Source: Xiphophorus maculatus
Taxonomy: Eukaryota > Chordata > Actinopteri > Cyprinodontiformes > Poeciliidae
Length of the DNA: 64,000 nt
NCBI RefSeq assembly: GCF_002775205.1
Contig: NC_036453.1
Coordinates: forward strand, 29,737,213 to 29,801,212
Direction: 5' to 3'
This document shows positions 1 through 12,500 of this stretch, piece by piece. The position numbers and the translations under genes are program-made. The notes below the pieces were generated by a model that ran no database searches, had not been told where the DNA came from, and worked only from the letters and a program-made list of their open reading frames with translations. How positions within the stretch are numbered: the stretch's first letter is position 1; each line of letters begins with the position of its first letter.

Positions 1-962
1 TACTATTTGTATTTTAACCTGAACAGCAGGTGTCTTCTAAAATAATCCCTTTTGTGGTTCCTTGTCTGTGCGAATTGGTTTCTTCTGTTAAAATAATAGT
101 GTTGATTGTTGTCATCTTAATGCTATTTTTTCTAAGCCAAATTATTCCTTTCCTCAGTTTAATCAATAGTCCCTTTGAGATCATATTTTTATTTTTATTT
201 TTTACCACAATCCTCCCTTTACAGAACAAATTATTTCACCACATTTTAATCCGGTAGGTTCATTGGACTGTAAATGTTTTTTTAAAGAATACCGTTTGGA
301 CTGTTGAAACAAATTTATATTCATATGCTACAAAATAATATCTATTTTCTAAACTTTGAGAAATATGCTAGTTTTCTTCAGTGTGATTATAAATTCAGCA
401 GGAGGGGTTTCATGTCAGTGCATGTTCAGGAGCACATCGCAGATTCCTTGCTGGGCCTCCTGTTGTTTCAAAATCTGTCAGTTCAGAAAGATCTGAAAAT
501 TGGAGTATCCATGGCAACTCCCACAGGCCATTTTCAGTTACCAACTAGGAACTGAGCAGCCACGAAGGTAAATCATAGTCCTACCCATCTGGCTTAGCTT
601 TGAATCATTACTAGGAAAGGGTTTTATCTACAATAGATGTTGATAAAACCCTGATCTATGTTGATCACCAACATAGATCAGCAACCAATCATCTATTGGT
701 TATGGAGACTTTGTACCATCATAAATTAGCGCTACTCCATCTGAACTATGAAGTTGCTCTTCAAGGTTTTTGTTTAGAATCACTACATTGAAAATGGATC
801 AAGAGGGAAAGACATTGGTTTGAATTGCTGTGGTTTTCATTGTGACATTTGGTCATCACGTATTCTGTAATAATAATTCAGTCCACTCCATTTATCTTTT
901 AGATCACAACTGAGACAATTCTGTTTTGTTCTTTCAGCTCAGACCACTTTATGGCTCTTCGA
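1..962. other. Non-coding flank downstream of UGT copy 1
   Basis: No coding exon is recognisable on either strand. I looked for the terminal UGT exon that should follow the donor at 1064-1063 (minus strand) and found nothing like it here. The stretch holds three consecutive small hairpins at 619-701: a 10-bp stem (619-628 with 642-651), a perfect 12-bp stem with a 5-nt loop (652-663 with 669-680), and a 7-bp stem (683-689 with 695-701). Confidence 0.6.
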
Positions 963-1064
963 TTACCAAATAAGAAGCATCATATTTAGGACTAAGGATT
1001 CTGAGTGATACAGGAATATAAAGATGTGATAATTAGAAATGTTACATAGAGAAAGTGAATGTAC

Positions 1065-2373
1065 CTTTTGGGGCATCTCAGCAAAGACACTGGCAATCTC
1101 ATTCACAATGTCTTCTGGTAAAGTGTTAACCAAAGTTCCCAGAGTCATGATGATGACTCCATGCTCCCCAGCACTCTGAACAAACTCCTCCAGGTCCGCT
1201 GGTAGAGGCTGTGCAGGTTTACACTGGAACCCTCCAATGTAGACAACATTTGGCATTGTTGGCCTAGGAAAATCAAATACAAAATCTGACCTGAATAGCC
1301 AAATATCCGCATCTTGAAGCAGTGAGACAATGTCACATCCACCCTCAATGTATTTATCACACATGGCGTCATAAATAGGTCCCACCACAAATTTTTGCTG
1401 GAATAATATGATACTGTAGAAAAAAATGTTTTGGATTCTCTGGATGAAATCCATTTTGTCTGTTAGACCAGGTCCTGGGCTCACTGGGATATAAGAGAGT
1501 GGTGAGGGAGCCAGCACAAAATGACCTTCTCCACTAGTAATCCAACGAACGTTGAGGACTAATGGCAGTTTAAGATATTTAGCTAACACAACACCTGGTC
1601 CTATTCCTGGATCAGTAAGAACCAGATCATACTGTGATTCTATTAAGCTTTTTATCAACTTTGGATTTTCCATGATTCTTGATGCGGCATCACACCAAAG
1701 GGTATGGCCCACAGAAACAAAGGACATAAACTTCTTTGTGAGCTTGAAGAACGTTATCAGTGAGGACCCTTCTCGGTGCACCTGAAATAAAAATGAATAA
1801 AACTTTAATAACTTTCTGTACAGTTGTTACAAAACCGCACATTGGTTCCAACACATACGTTTATAATCATTTACCCGCAGTTGGTATTGTATAAAATCAG
1901 CAAAGAAGTCCTTCACATCTCTGTCCATTTCAACTGTGATGGATGTGTAGAGGGGGGATTTTTCTGGGATATACCAGCTGGTGGAAGCTCTAATCACACT
2001 GATGTTGTGACCCTTGGCATGAAGTTCTGCTAGAAGAATTTCCATATTGATCCAGTGGCTGCCATCCAGAGGATACACCAAAATATTCCCTGCATCGCAG
2101 TGTGATATGAAGAAAATCTGAAACAGGCTGAAGACTACTAAGAATCCACCCGCTCCTAAAATGCATAAGAAACATTCCTCAGTGATTTCTCAGGAAATGT
2201 ATAACCAGAAACAAAGATATTGACCAATGTATAACAAATTTAATACAAATTGAATAAGCGTGGCAATAGGTTATATCACATCTTATTGAAAATGTATAAT
2301 TTCACACCACAAACAGAAAGAGAGTAAAACCCCCAACACAAGACAATGATCATAGTGACATTTACTCACCCAT
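1065..2373 (-). CDS. UDP-glucuronosyltransferase, UGT5-like, copy 1 (3' end outside window)
   Basis: Family 1 glycosyltransferase of the ER lumen that conjugates UDP-glucuronic acid (or another UDP-sugar) to small lipophilic substrates. Visible exons: 2373-2370, 2155-1875 and 1781-1065, all phase-consistent, giving 334 codons. The start ATG is the end of a mostly untranslated first exon; the codon after it is split (ATGG, then GA), A at -3 and G at +4. Residues 1-24 form a hydrophobic signal peptide. The DGSHW motif places the probable catalytic His at residue 35, and YDLVLTDP places the partner Asp at 152, both typical UGT positions. The reading ends at GTLVN...EMPQK, exactly where exon 4 of copy 2 would join. 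That last exon (sugar-nucleotide signature and membrane anchor, about 185 residues) is absent from bases 1-1062, so it lies further left or is lost. The visible frame has no lesion. The UGT5 label comes from overall resemblance, not a search. Confidence 0.88.
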
Positions 2374-2480
2374 ATTGAAGTAAGTTAATATTAGCCCGAC
2401 TTGCAAGCAGACTCACTGTCCATCTCCTGTAGGAGACCTTTGAGCACAAACACCAATAAAAGAGATAAAAACCGTCACAA
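2371..2480 (-). other. 5' exon of UGT copy 1 (mostly UTR)
   Basis: The exon ends at 2370 with ATGG followed by a strong GTGAGT donor. It is conserved with the segment 5889-5995 upstream of copy 2, which carries the same ATGG-GTGAGT arrangement. Joining to the next exon gives a clean signal peptide in both copies, which is why I place translation start here rather than at an ATG inside exon 2. The 5' boundary of the exon is not resolved. Homology between the two copies continues upstream to about 2765 and 6295, so the promoter was duplicated with the gene. Confidence 0.6.
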
Positions 2481-4157
2481 GGTAAATGAGTTACAAGTAC
2501 TGTACTACACATATTACAAGAAGCTGCTTTAAATTCTTCGAAATTAAATGAATATACCATACTACAGCCAATTTATTATTATTGGAAACCAAACCAAAAT
2601 TTAGTTTTACAACATAATGTAGAAATTAATACTTACTTTACTATGTGTTTTTGCTTTCATAATTGGGAACAGTTAGGGATGAAACATTTTGGAAATTAAC
2701 ATTTATAGCTTACATTGTTGGATTTGTGTTTAAAATTAGTTTTATTTTTTATTCGTTTGCATTACAAACAGGCAGACCTTTCAATATTTGGCTTCTTGGT
2801 GGCCATTATAGGTAAAGGAAAAAAAAATTTCATAAATGTCTTTTAGATATCTAATTGTAGAATATTTTGGAAATTAAATTATAATAAAGAAATCTGTAAC
2901 CAATAAATGACAGCACACCATATTAAAGACAGATTCTATAATGTTAAAACCATAATTACACTCTACACATGCAAATAATTCAATTTAATCAATAGTTTTA
3001 GTGTATTTTGTTTCAGTTTTTGATTCCGTCTTCTTCTGCGAACAGAAATCGAAAAGCAGCAAAAGAAGAGAAGAGGAAAACAGGTACACAAATCATCAAA
3101 AAGAGTAGTACATCTAAGCAATGATATGAGTACCACAGTATCCTATAAGCCTCTGTGCGGAGGTGAGGATCCCCTTTGTAGCGTATCACCTACTCTATCC
3201 AGAAAGAGGCCTGATCGGCTGATCTTGGTGTAAACGTGACAGTCTCTGAATATTTTCCTTGTAGCTGTCTTTATGGAGCACTTCCTTAAGAGCTCTCTCA
3301 AAGCTGACCATTAACTTCATGGAGCCGAATAATCTTTGCTGCTCCTCTTTTCTGTAGACGTAGGAGGTTGTCATACTGGTCAAAGAACAAGGGTATGCCA
3401 AGCACAGGGACTCCAAAGTAAATGGCTTCCTGGACTCCATTTGTTCCTCCATGAACTATGAAGACTTTTATTTGTGGGTGGCCAAGTAGATCTTTCTGTG
3501 GCATCCAGTCCATCATTAGAGTGTTGTTGCCGAGAGCAGAGGGGTGCTTTCCTCTGTGCTTCCAAATCACCTGATTCAAAATGACGAGCAAATGAATGTA
3601 AGATATTTGCATAATTTCAGAATCAGAAAGAATAGCAATGTCTTTGATCCATAATGAAGCAGGTGCTTCTCCAACGCGGTGCCCCATAGTTCACTGAGTT
3701 TGTTATAAATTGTTCAGAATTACTCCCTGTCCTCAGTTGTATCAGTGAATATTTGAACTAAGTGCTCAGATGGATTTCATTTTCATGAAATTTAAACCAG
3801 ACATTGGTAGTAATCCAGCAGTTTTAAACTCACAAAGAAATCAAAACAATTCACCCCATAAATTTTGTGAAGTAATTTGGAAGAAGCACAGGGAATGCCA
3901 ATTGCTTTTGCCCAATAGAATTATTTAATGCTTACCTAAAAAGGCTTTTATTTGTCATGACTGCTTCAAATTGTATCCTCTATGAAGACACAAATTACAT
4001 GTATGGGAAAGGTGCGACTTACACCCAGTTTCTACATGCACTGCCTTCAAGTCTTATAACTTGTGGACACATTTTATATTGATTCTGAGCTTCGGTTCTT
4101 TTGGTATATTCAGTCAGCATGATTGACTAAGCTGTGGAAGCCTTTCAATTGCCATTA

Positions 4158-4245
4158 TTTTGTTTTGGCTGCAGCTAGTCCAAAACACTGTTGCTCATCT
4201 TTTAACAGGTGCCAGAAGGTATGACCACCATCCCGGTTTTAGCAG
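4158..4245 (+). mobile_element. LINE fragment (L2-like reverse transcriptase tail)
   Basis: A short stretch translating as LQLVQNTVAHLLTGARRYDH, which resembles the conserved C-terminal region after the RT domain of fish L2/Rex-like LINEs. It lies antisense in intron 3 of the UGT pseudogene. Only this fragment is recognisable; the rest of the element has been lost. Confidence 0.55.
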
Positions 4246-4677
4246 ATTTACTGTTATATTTTTATTGTGATATTCTGGGGGAAGGTTATTGGAAAAGTAA
4301 ACTGTGCAAATAGCTCAAATTCTATACCTTATACGGTATAATTAGTTTTTTTCACAGTCTGAAACTTTGCAAAAAAGAATTAAAGAAAATATTTTACCTT
4401 TTTGGGGCATCTCAGCAAAGTCACTGGCAATATCTTTCACAACCTCTTCTGGAAAATTATTCACCAAAGTTCCCAGAGTCATGACGATGACTCCATGCTC
4501 CCCAACACTCTGACCAAACTCCTCCAGGTCTGCTGGTAGAGGCTGTGCAGATTTGCACTGGAACCCTCCAATGTAGACACCAGGAGGAAATTCAAATACA
4601 ATATCTGACCTGAATAGCCAAATATCTGCATCTTGAAGCAGTGAGACAATGTTGCATCCACCCTCAATGTATTTATC

Positions 4678-4916
4678 ACACATAGCACAGATGTCAAATT
4701 CCAGTCCTCAGGGGCCGCTGTCCTGCAGTTTTTAGATGTGCCACAGGTACAAAACACTGGAATGAAATGGCGTAATCACCTCCTCCTTGTGTAGATTAGT
4801 TCTCCAGAGCCTTGTTAATGACCTAATTATTCTATTCAGGTGTGGTGCAGCAGAGGCACATCTAAAAGTTGGACACTGGCCCTTGAACACTGGCGTTTGA
4901 CACCCCTGACACATGG
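4678..4916. mobile_element. hAT-type MITE with 8-bp target-site duplication
   Basis: Element 4686-4908 (223 bp). Its ends are imperfect inverted repeats: CACAGATGTCAAATTCCAG on the left, and CAGGGGTGTCAAACGCCAG as the reverse complement of the right end. They resemble the CAGGGGTGTCAAA termini of non-autonomous hAT elements common in fish. The flanks ACACATAG (4678-4685) and ACACATGG (4909-4916) are an 8-bp target duplication with one mismatch, as expected for hAT. There is no transposase. The insertion interrupts exon 3 of the UGT pseudogene; the uninterrupted site is seen in copy 1 near 1363. Confidence 0.9.
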
Positions 4917-6411
4917 CATCATAAATTGCTCCCACCACAAATTTCTGCTGAAATAATATGATACTATAGAAAAAAATGTTTTGGATTCTCTGGATGAAAT
5001 CCATTTTGTCTGTTAGACTGAGTCCTGGGATCACTGGCATATAAGAGAGTGGTGAGGGAGCCAGCACAAAATGACCTTCTCCATTAGTAATCCAGCGAAC
5101 ATTGAGGACTAATGGCAGTTTAAGATATTTAGCTAACACAACACCTGGTCCTATTCCTGGATCAGTAAGAACCAGATCATACTGTGATTCTATTAAGCTT
5201 TTTTTATCAACTTTGGATTTTCCATGATTCTTGATGCAGCATCACACCAAAGGGTATGGCCCACAGAAACAAAGGACATAAACTTCTTTGTGAGCTTGAA
5301 GAACGTTATCAGTGAGTACCCTTCTCGGTGCACCTGAAATAAAAATGAATAAAACTTTTATAGCGCAATACAGGGACCCACACTGGATCCAACACATACA
5401 TTTATAATCACATACCCACACTTGGTCTTGTATGAGCTCATCAAAGAAGTCCTTCACATCTGTCCATTTCAACTGTGATGGATGTATAGAGAGGGGATTT
5501 TCCTGGGATATACCAGCTGGTGGAACCTCAGATGTTGTGACCCTTGACATGCAGTTCTTCTAACAGGATCTTCATATTGATCCAGTGGCTGCCATCTTGA
5601 GGATACACCAATATATTCCCCGTGTCACAGTGGGATGTGAAGAAAATCTGAAACAAGCTGAAGACTACTAAAATTCCACCCAAATGATACAAAGGCATGA
5701 CTCCTAAAATGCATGAGAATCATTCCTCTGTGAAAGGTGTAACCAGGAACTGAGATATTTACCAACTTAAAACAAATTTATTACAAACTGAATAGGTATG
5801 GCAATGGGTTATATACTATCTTATTGAAAATGCATAATTTTACACAACTAAAATAAACACACAGTAATGATAGTGACATTTACTCACCCATAGTGAAGTA
5901 AGCTAATATTAGCCGAACTTGCATGCAGACTGACTGTCCATCTCCTGTAGGAGACCTTTGAGTGCAAGCACCAATAAAAAAGATAAAAACCGTCACAAGT
6001 AGTACACACACACACTACAACCTTTAAATTCTTTGAAATTAAATTAATATACTGTACTATAGCCAATTTATTAGTATTGGAATCCAAACCAAAATTTTGT
6101 TTTACACCCTAGAATTTAATACTTAAAACTTTACCATGTGTTTTTGCGTTCATAATTGGAAACAGTTAGGATTATAAGTGGGGAAACAGGGATGTTTGGA
6201 TGGTAAACAATTTGAAAATGTAAACTTACAGCATACATTGTTGGATTTATGATTAAAATTGGTTTTATTATTATACATCGTGCATTACATTTTGCATTAT
6301 AATTTTTATCAGACAAATAGATGTAAATAGATGCTGTAAAAGAGCACCTCTCATGTCTACACTTGCTAAAAAAAATAAAAAAATTCTCTCTGTGGTTACA
6401 GACTAAGTAAC

Positions 6412-6510
6412 CTGTTGTGTGTATGTAGGCGTGTGCGTGCATGCTGGGGTGTGTGCGTGTGTGTGGGCGTGGGGGTGTGCTTGTGGGTGTGTGTGTGTGT
6501 GTGTGTGCAT
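6412..6510. repeat. Degenerate (GT)n microsatellite
   Basis: About 100 bp of alternating G and T with interruptions, ending in an uninterrupted (GT) run near 6487-6508. It lies just beyond the duplicated UGT 5' flank. Confidence 0.9.
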
Positions 6511-9500
6511 TAGGGACTGGAGGGGTGGGGGCACATATGTCATAGATGTGTTGACATTTCCCTGAAGGTGGAAATGATCATCTCAGCCTGTTACAGCAGG
6601 ATCCTGCAGCTCACAGAGGATGTCCTACAGAATAAACACACATCTCAAAGTGAAAATGATGAAGCTTCCCTCTCCTGTGCCAACTTCTTTCAGTATGTGA
6701 TAGCAAGTTTATTTAGGAAATGTCAAGTTCTTCATTCTTCACTTGCATTAGGATAAAGAATAACTGTGGTGCATACCTGCAAGCTTTATTGCATTTAATG
6801 TGAGAGGCAAGAACCCTCTATTGAAGCAGCAAGAGATCTCCAGCAGGAGGTAGACAAATTCATACTGAAGTAGAATATTTAATGAAAAACAGGGAGAATA
6901 AGCTTAACAAAAAACTAAAAGTTACACTGCAGAAAACACAGGAGACATGATGGCAATGGGGCAAACAAGAGTATAAATGTCAAGCAAGGCATTGTCAAGC
7001 ATTCATTTGCTTTTGTGATCAAAAAAGTATTTCTGAATTTGAATTTGAATTTGTGGGAAAACTGACAGGTTAGTGTAATCAAGTGAATGTGAAACAGCTG
7101 TGGGGGAGTCTTAAATTTGAGCGAGAGCTAGAAAGCACAAAAATAACATCAATATTAGGTAAACAACCTCATTAACCTCATTAAGACTTAAAGGATAAGT
7201 CAAATGTCTTAAGACTTAAAATAAATATGTAAACATGCCAAAAGCTGCTACGAACTTACAAGAAGGGTTTGATTGCATCTTACTTCCCTGGTCAGTTTCT
7301 ATTGTGAGGTTAAATATTTTTAGTTTAAGTAGCAGAACATTAATTGTTAGACAACAAAGAAATGAAGGATCATGTTCTATATTTGAATGTTGTTGACTAT
7401 TATACTAGGTAGCATAATGAGACTAAAGCATTCTAGTTTGTTTCACAACCACAGTGACTTCCCATGGTCTTTATCTACTCAGTTCATGGTGTTTCTCCTT
7501 AGCAATGAGGGCCATTGACATTATAAACTGATCGTAGACCTTTAAAAATTCCAAGTCTCTCCTGGCAAGGTAAAGACACTGACCATATATCCTTTTGTTA
7601 CCTCTCACTTCCTTAAGAGTTAAGGCTTTTTTCAAGACAACTTGAACACACTGATTAACTCAGGGTCACGTTGAACAAACAAAAAACCCATCTTTCAGCT
7701 TTAAATAATTAACTTTTCAAATAAACTGGTAAAAATTTGACTTCCATATATTTTTGTCTATGACGCTTTTCCCCATCTTTCCAGCCAGTTGAGATGGAAA
7801 AAAAACAATATTTTTATAGATCCTTAAGATTTCAGATGGACGACAACCCCAGCCAAGACTTATTCGTATCTTCTCTGGCAGTGAAGAAACAGGTTTTAAT
7901 ATGATGCAAACTACATTTTGCTTCAGAAAATGGTTTAAACCAAGTTGCTTTTATTGTTTCTTTGCAACAATTACGAGAAAAGGAACAGATCTGATTCATT
8001 GTAGGTTTTGGACCAAATATTGACATCATTTTTGGATCAGATATCAGGCTGAGGTCATGTACATAATTTCATGAATGACATACAAACAGATGTTTCATAT
8101 ATATCAATAGATGTATGTGACAGATAACCTAAAATGAAAAAATACATATGGAACTTGTTACAGCAACCCGCTTAGTTTACAGTCTGCCTAATATAGCATC
8201 GACACAGCCTTTTATTAAGATAATTTAGTGCTAATTGAAAGAAAATCCAAGTCATGATTGTTTTCTTTTTTGTTGTTGGTTCTGAAAAAATAACTTCATT
8301 AATCTTCCTCAGATTTTTACAAAAAAGCAAAAAGCAGCTTCAGCAGCAACAAGGAGACTAAAGGAATGACAGAAAGATGACTTGATTATTTCAAAGTTGC
8401 CAACCTTAAACTGTGGTAAACAATAAAAGAAGTATTGACCTTTTTGATGACTTTGACACCTTTAAGCAATATTTACAATACAGAAAACGACACAGAGAGA
8501 TTACCTTAAAAATAGTTTTAAAAGATCACCATCATAATGTTGACCCCAACTTGGCAGATATAGATTACTAATAATTTGATGGAGTCAATGTAAAGATTAG
8601 ACTTGCAGCTCATCAGCAAAATAATCAAAATACCAATGGAAACATGAGAAAGGTTAGAAACCTGCGAAGAATAACAGGAGAGTTGAGCTCACATATATCC
8701 ATGACAATCTCAAAAAGTGATCCAGACAGGTTTATGGTTTACTTTATTAGATCCTCAAAAACAATTAACTCTAATCAATATTTACTGGCTAGCAATAAGC
8801 TAGGACAGGAAAAGGGAATCTTCCATTTAGTAAAAGGACTTGTTTACTTTGTCCCATTACATCCTTTATGTGAATATCGTCTAGTCTTTTACGCACCTGG
8901 TTTCTTAGTGAAATGATTGATTTTTTTTAAACACTACATTATTTTCTTTTTTGAAGAAAATACTGAATCCTGATGTTAAAGCCACCAAGGCACCCACCTG
9001 TCAAACCTAATCAAACTCTTTTTGCATTGTGTTTTGTTTTGTCTGTTTAAGTTGTGTTTTGTGTCTCTGCTCATGGTGGTGCATTCAGCAGTTCTTTTGT
9101 TTTGCTTAAAAAAGCTTGAAAAGATTCTTGAACTTCTCAAAAATGACAGTATTCTCTTGACAAACTTTGAAAGCAATGATTAAACTGCAGAGTTCAAATC
9201 ACATCTGTGAGGGGTCATGCAACATTAATTCTTTGTTACATGACTGTTAGTAAGAAACTTTACTTTCAGATTTTTCTTTAAAGATATCATAATGCAGTTG
9301 TTCCATGAGCCATCATTAGAAAAAAATTATCTTTTCTATTTAAAAGTACTATGTAACTTAATTTCTTGTCTGATAAATTATCACAAAGGAAATGAAATCA
9401 AGTCATTTAAGTTATTGAACCCTAACTTACTTTGGATTTTAAGTCACATCATTGTTAAATGTGGCGTATGTGGTCAGCCACATTAGAAAAAAAAATTGTT

Positions 9501-12500
9501 TAGCTCCCTGTAATAATATTGGGGGATATATTTGCCTGTAGTGCTTTTTTGCTCCCTGGAGTTTTGTCTTTAATCTTGTGCTTTAATTAACTTTGAATTT
9601 ATACATGTAAATGACTCCTGTATTCATTAAATTAATAAACTTTGTATCTTATGTGCATAGATGTAAAAGTAGGACACAAAGTTTTAAAAATCCTCAAATT
9701 GCACCCACTGAAGCAAAACCAAGTGATAAACAATATTACTGGTGTGTCTTCTATTTTAATGGTAAAATTTTAAGTCTTGTGGTAAAGTTTAGTAAACAAC
9801 ATAATACGTTATTATTCTTGAAAATGTGTGTGTTTGCCTGATTGCATCCACAGACTATCTTCAAATTCTGAAAAGTTAGATTGTTGAGTTCTTCAACAGA
9901 AGGTCTGACTGAGAAATTTAAACAGGACAGCGCCTCCTCTGCATGTCCTCACAGTGAAATCCTACTTACTATAAGCTGAAACTCCATCCCCAGGCCACAG
10001 AGAAACCGTTGTTACCCCACTCCCATTGCAGTCTGTACTTATCAGAGCCTGGTAACATGTCAAATCATTTTTACATTTTAGATGTGAATAACATTTAAAC
10101 ATTTGTTTTGCACTCAGATTGAATCTCACATTCCACCTCTGGATATAATAACACCAGTTTCTAATCAGACTCCATATGTTACACGTTACATGAGGGGCGG
10201 GGGGGGGTAATATATGTACAGTATGTGCTCTTTGTCAAACATTTTTCAGGCAGTAGCAAGAAGATCTTGCACAACTATGAAACTGACTATTCAATCCACA
10301 TTGTGATTTTACCTTCCTTTTTACATTTACAATCTTTACAGAAAGTTACACAGCTCAACTTTAAACTTCTGATCATTCAGTGATGATCCCCTCCCTCTTC
10401 ATTTGGAGAGGGATGAATCAGAGTTTTCCAAAGGAAATGACTCGCTTAAGGGCAGAGATTGACATATCTGACTCTTTTACAGACACAGAGCAGACTAAGG
10501 AGTGGCCCCAGTTATCTTGTCCAAGCTGAGATAAGCAACATTTACTTAAGCTGAACAAGAAAAATGCATTGCTAATACAGTAGATGGTTTCCTGCCGGCA
10601 AAGACAGCAAGCTGCAAGAAACAACAAAAAGAAGATATTCAGAAGCAATTGCATGTATTTACATTAAAGTGTGAAGTAAAGCTGCTATGACACTTTATTT
10701 CTAATAACGTCTTGTATGCTGGTGTATCCAAAGATCTGGTTTCCATGAGTCTTGATGTGGATAAAGAAGTGAAGTGTATTTAGTAGAACATCAGTTTTTG
10801 TTATGTTTAGTACATGTGTTGCTTTTGATGTGTCACATGTTTTCCACAGCCTGCATGTTGGGCTGACGAGTGTACATTTCATACTGTTCAAGAATGAAAG
10901 TTCAATCCTCTATCCGTACTGTACGAGTGTTGAAATTTTTCAACAAGCCCAAAAAATAGTGTGTATTGCAATGTGAAATGCACAGGAAGATGTTGCTGGA
11001 GCGATATTAACTTATAGCTTTATATCCGAAAAGCAAGGCAGAAACACAACAGCTTGTTAGGCATATAAGATTCAAGAAAACTATACTTCTAGCTTGACAT
11101 ACAACAGTGGTTAATATTAGAACCTCTGATGAGCAGTACATTGCACTTTTGAAAGAGGTCCAAACTACACAGACATTACACAGTCTTAACAGCTGATTGC
11201 TTAGGCAGTTTTACAACAAGCTGTCCATTATAATTTCAAACTTTAACTTTCATAGTCAACACTGTATTGGACACCAAGAGGGCCTTATAAAATCTCTACT
11301 TTTTATGTCCACTCACTTGTCCGAGCTATGCTCCACTTTTTTGTTGTTTATTTTGCTCATATATAACCACACTTACACATACGTTCAAAGGAATTTGTGT
11401 GTCAGAAGATGGATGTGTGTCTTAATGCCTTTTGTGGTGTTGATTTGTGCAAAACGAAAACTAAAAAAAAGGAGAAGATGCCCCAGAGGGAACTGGCTTT
11501 AAAATCCTCGAAGACCTGACTGTGTGCTCTTAGTCAGGCTGACTGGCGCTGCTCATTAGGACCTCCAAAGCAGTAGAAAAACAACAAGTATAAACTGGCT
11601 TTCACTAAAAGAGATGGTTACAGCATGAATGAATGCTATATTTTTAAAGAAATACAGCTTTTTTAAGTGAGGTGGCAATTTAGTAGTGAGAGCAAACTAT
11701 TTTATTAAAGGTTTTGTGAGTTTTGTGAGTTTGCTGGTCAATCATATTCAATTATGTATTGTCAAGAAGGCAAGAAATCAGGTACATTCGTGACAGGTTG
11801 CCTGTCCATCCCAGAGCCTAACAATATTGAAAGATAAATCAATTGACAGATGTTTTGGAAATTGGGAGAAAGCTGTATCTACCTGCAGAAAATCCAGGCA
11901 AGAGTAGGAAGAACACACAAAGTCAGCAGAGAAAGGCCTCAGGTAAAACTTGAACCAGCCACCATCCAGCAGTCAGTCTGCATTGTTAACTGTCAAAGGC
12001 CCAGTGCATTTATGCAGGTTCCTGAACTACTTTCCACTGTGCAGATAAAATAATCAGACATCATCCCGCCAACCTTACATAAAGTAAGTCTATGCCTTCT
12101 CCGTTTCATTGTTTTTCCTGTCTCTTCCCCATGACAGTTTTCTTGAATGGGCTACATTTTAGAGACTTTAAATTAATCCACATCAGTGGTTTTGGCTTGC
12201 ACTAATAGTGGATGACTGACAACCCTTGTGCATTCTGCCTGGGCTTGCAATGAAACAGCACAGGCTGAACATACAGTGCATTAGGCGCAAAATAAACTTA
12301 CCCCAACATCAGCACCATCGCACCACTGCAGGTAAAACAACATGAACAGATGTTCCACTGTTGTTCTGCAGCCTTATATCATATAGTCTCATTTACAGGA
12401 AACTCATTTGAAAACATTTACAGACATTTCCTTTAAGAATAACATGCAGCCCTAGTGATGTCAGCAGTGCCACGTTTTCACTACCAGGTGTACTAAACAG

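Larger units (their letters stand above)
3013..5891 (-). pseudogene. UDP-glucuronosyltransferase, UGT5-like, copy 2 (pseudogene)
   Basis: Tandem paralogue of the downstream UGT gene with all four coding exons: 5891-5888, 5703-5416, 5333-4398 and 3570-3013. Lesions relative to copy 1: a 9-nt deletion leaving an in-frame TGA at 5530-5528; a 2-nt deletion near 5460; a 2-nt insertion in a T run near 5200; a 223-bp MITE at 4686-4908; a 15-nt deletion near 4580; and one extra A next to the exon 3 donor. The exon length differences add up exactly (+7 for exon 2, +219 for exon 3). Exon 4 still shows MMDWMPQKDLLGHP and FIVHGGTNGVQEA, the UGT nucleotide-sugar signature, then a frameshift near 3303, a small deletion and a TAG near 3193, followed by a recognisable membrane segment and the final stop at 3015-3013. 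It cannot encode a full enzyme. Confidence 0.93.

Noticed and set aside
3195..3687. A separate intact UGT gene from the C-terminal frames
   Set aside because: The frames start at an acceptor in phase with the pseudogene exon 3 donor and carry their own frameshift and stop, so they are exon 4 of the pseudogene.
8644..8916. 90-codon frame in the gene desert
   Set aside because: No family resemblance, no flanking splice signals supporting an exon, and length expected by chance in 27 kb.
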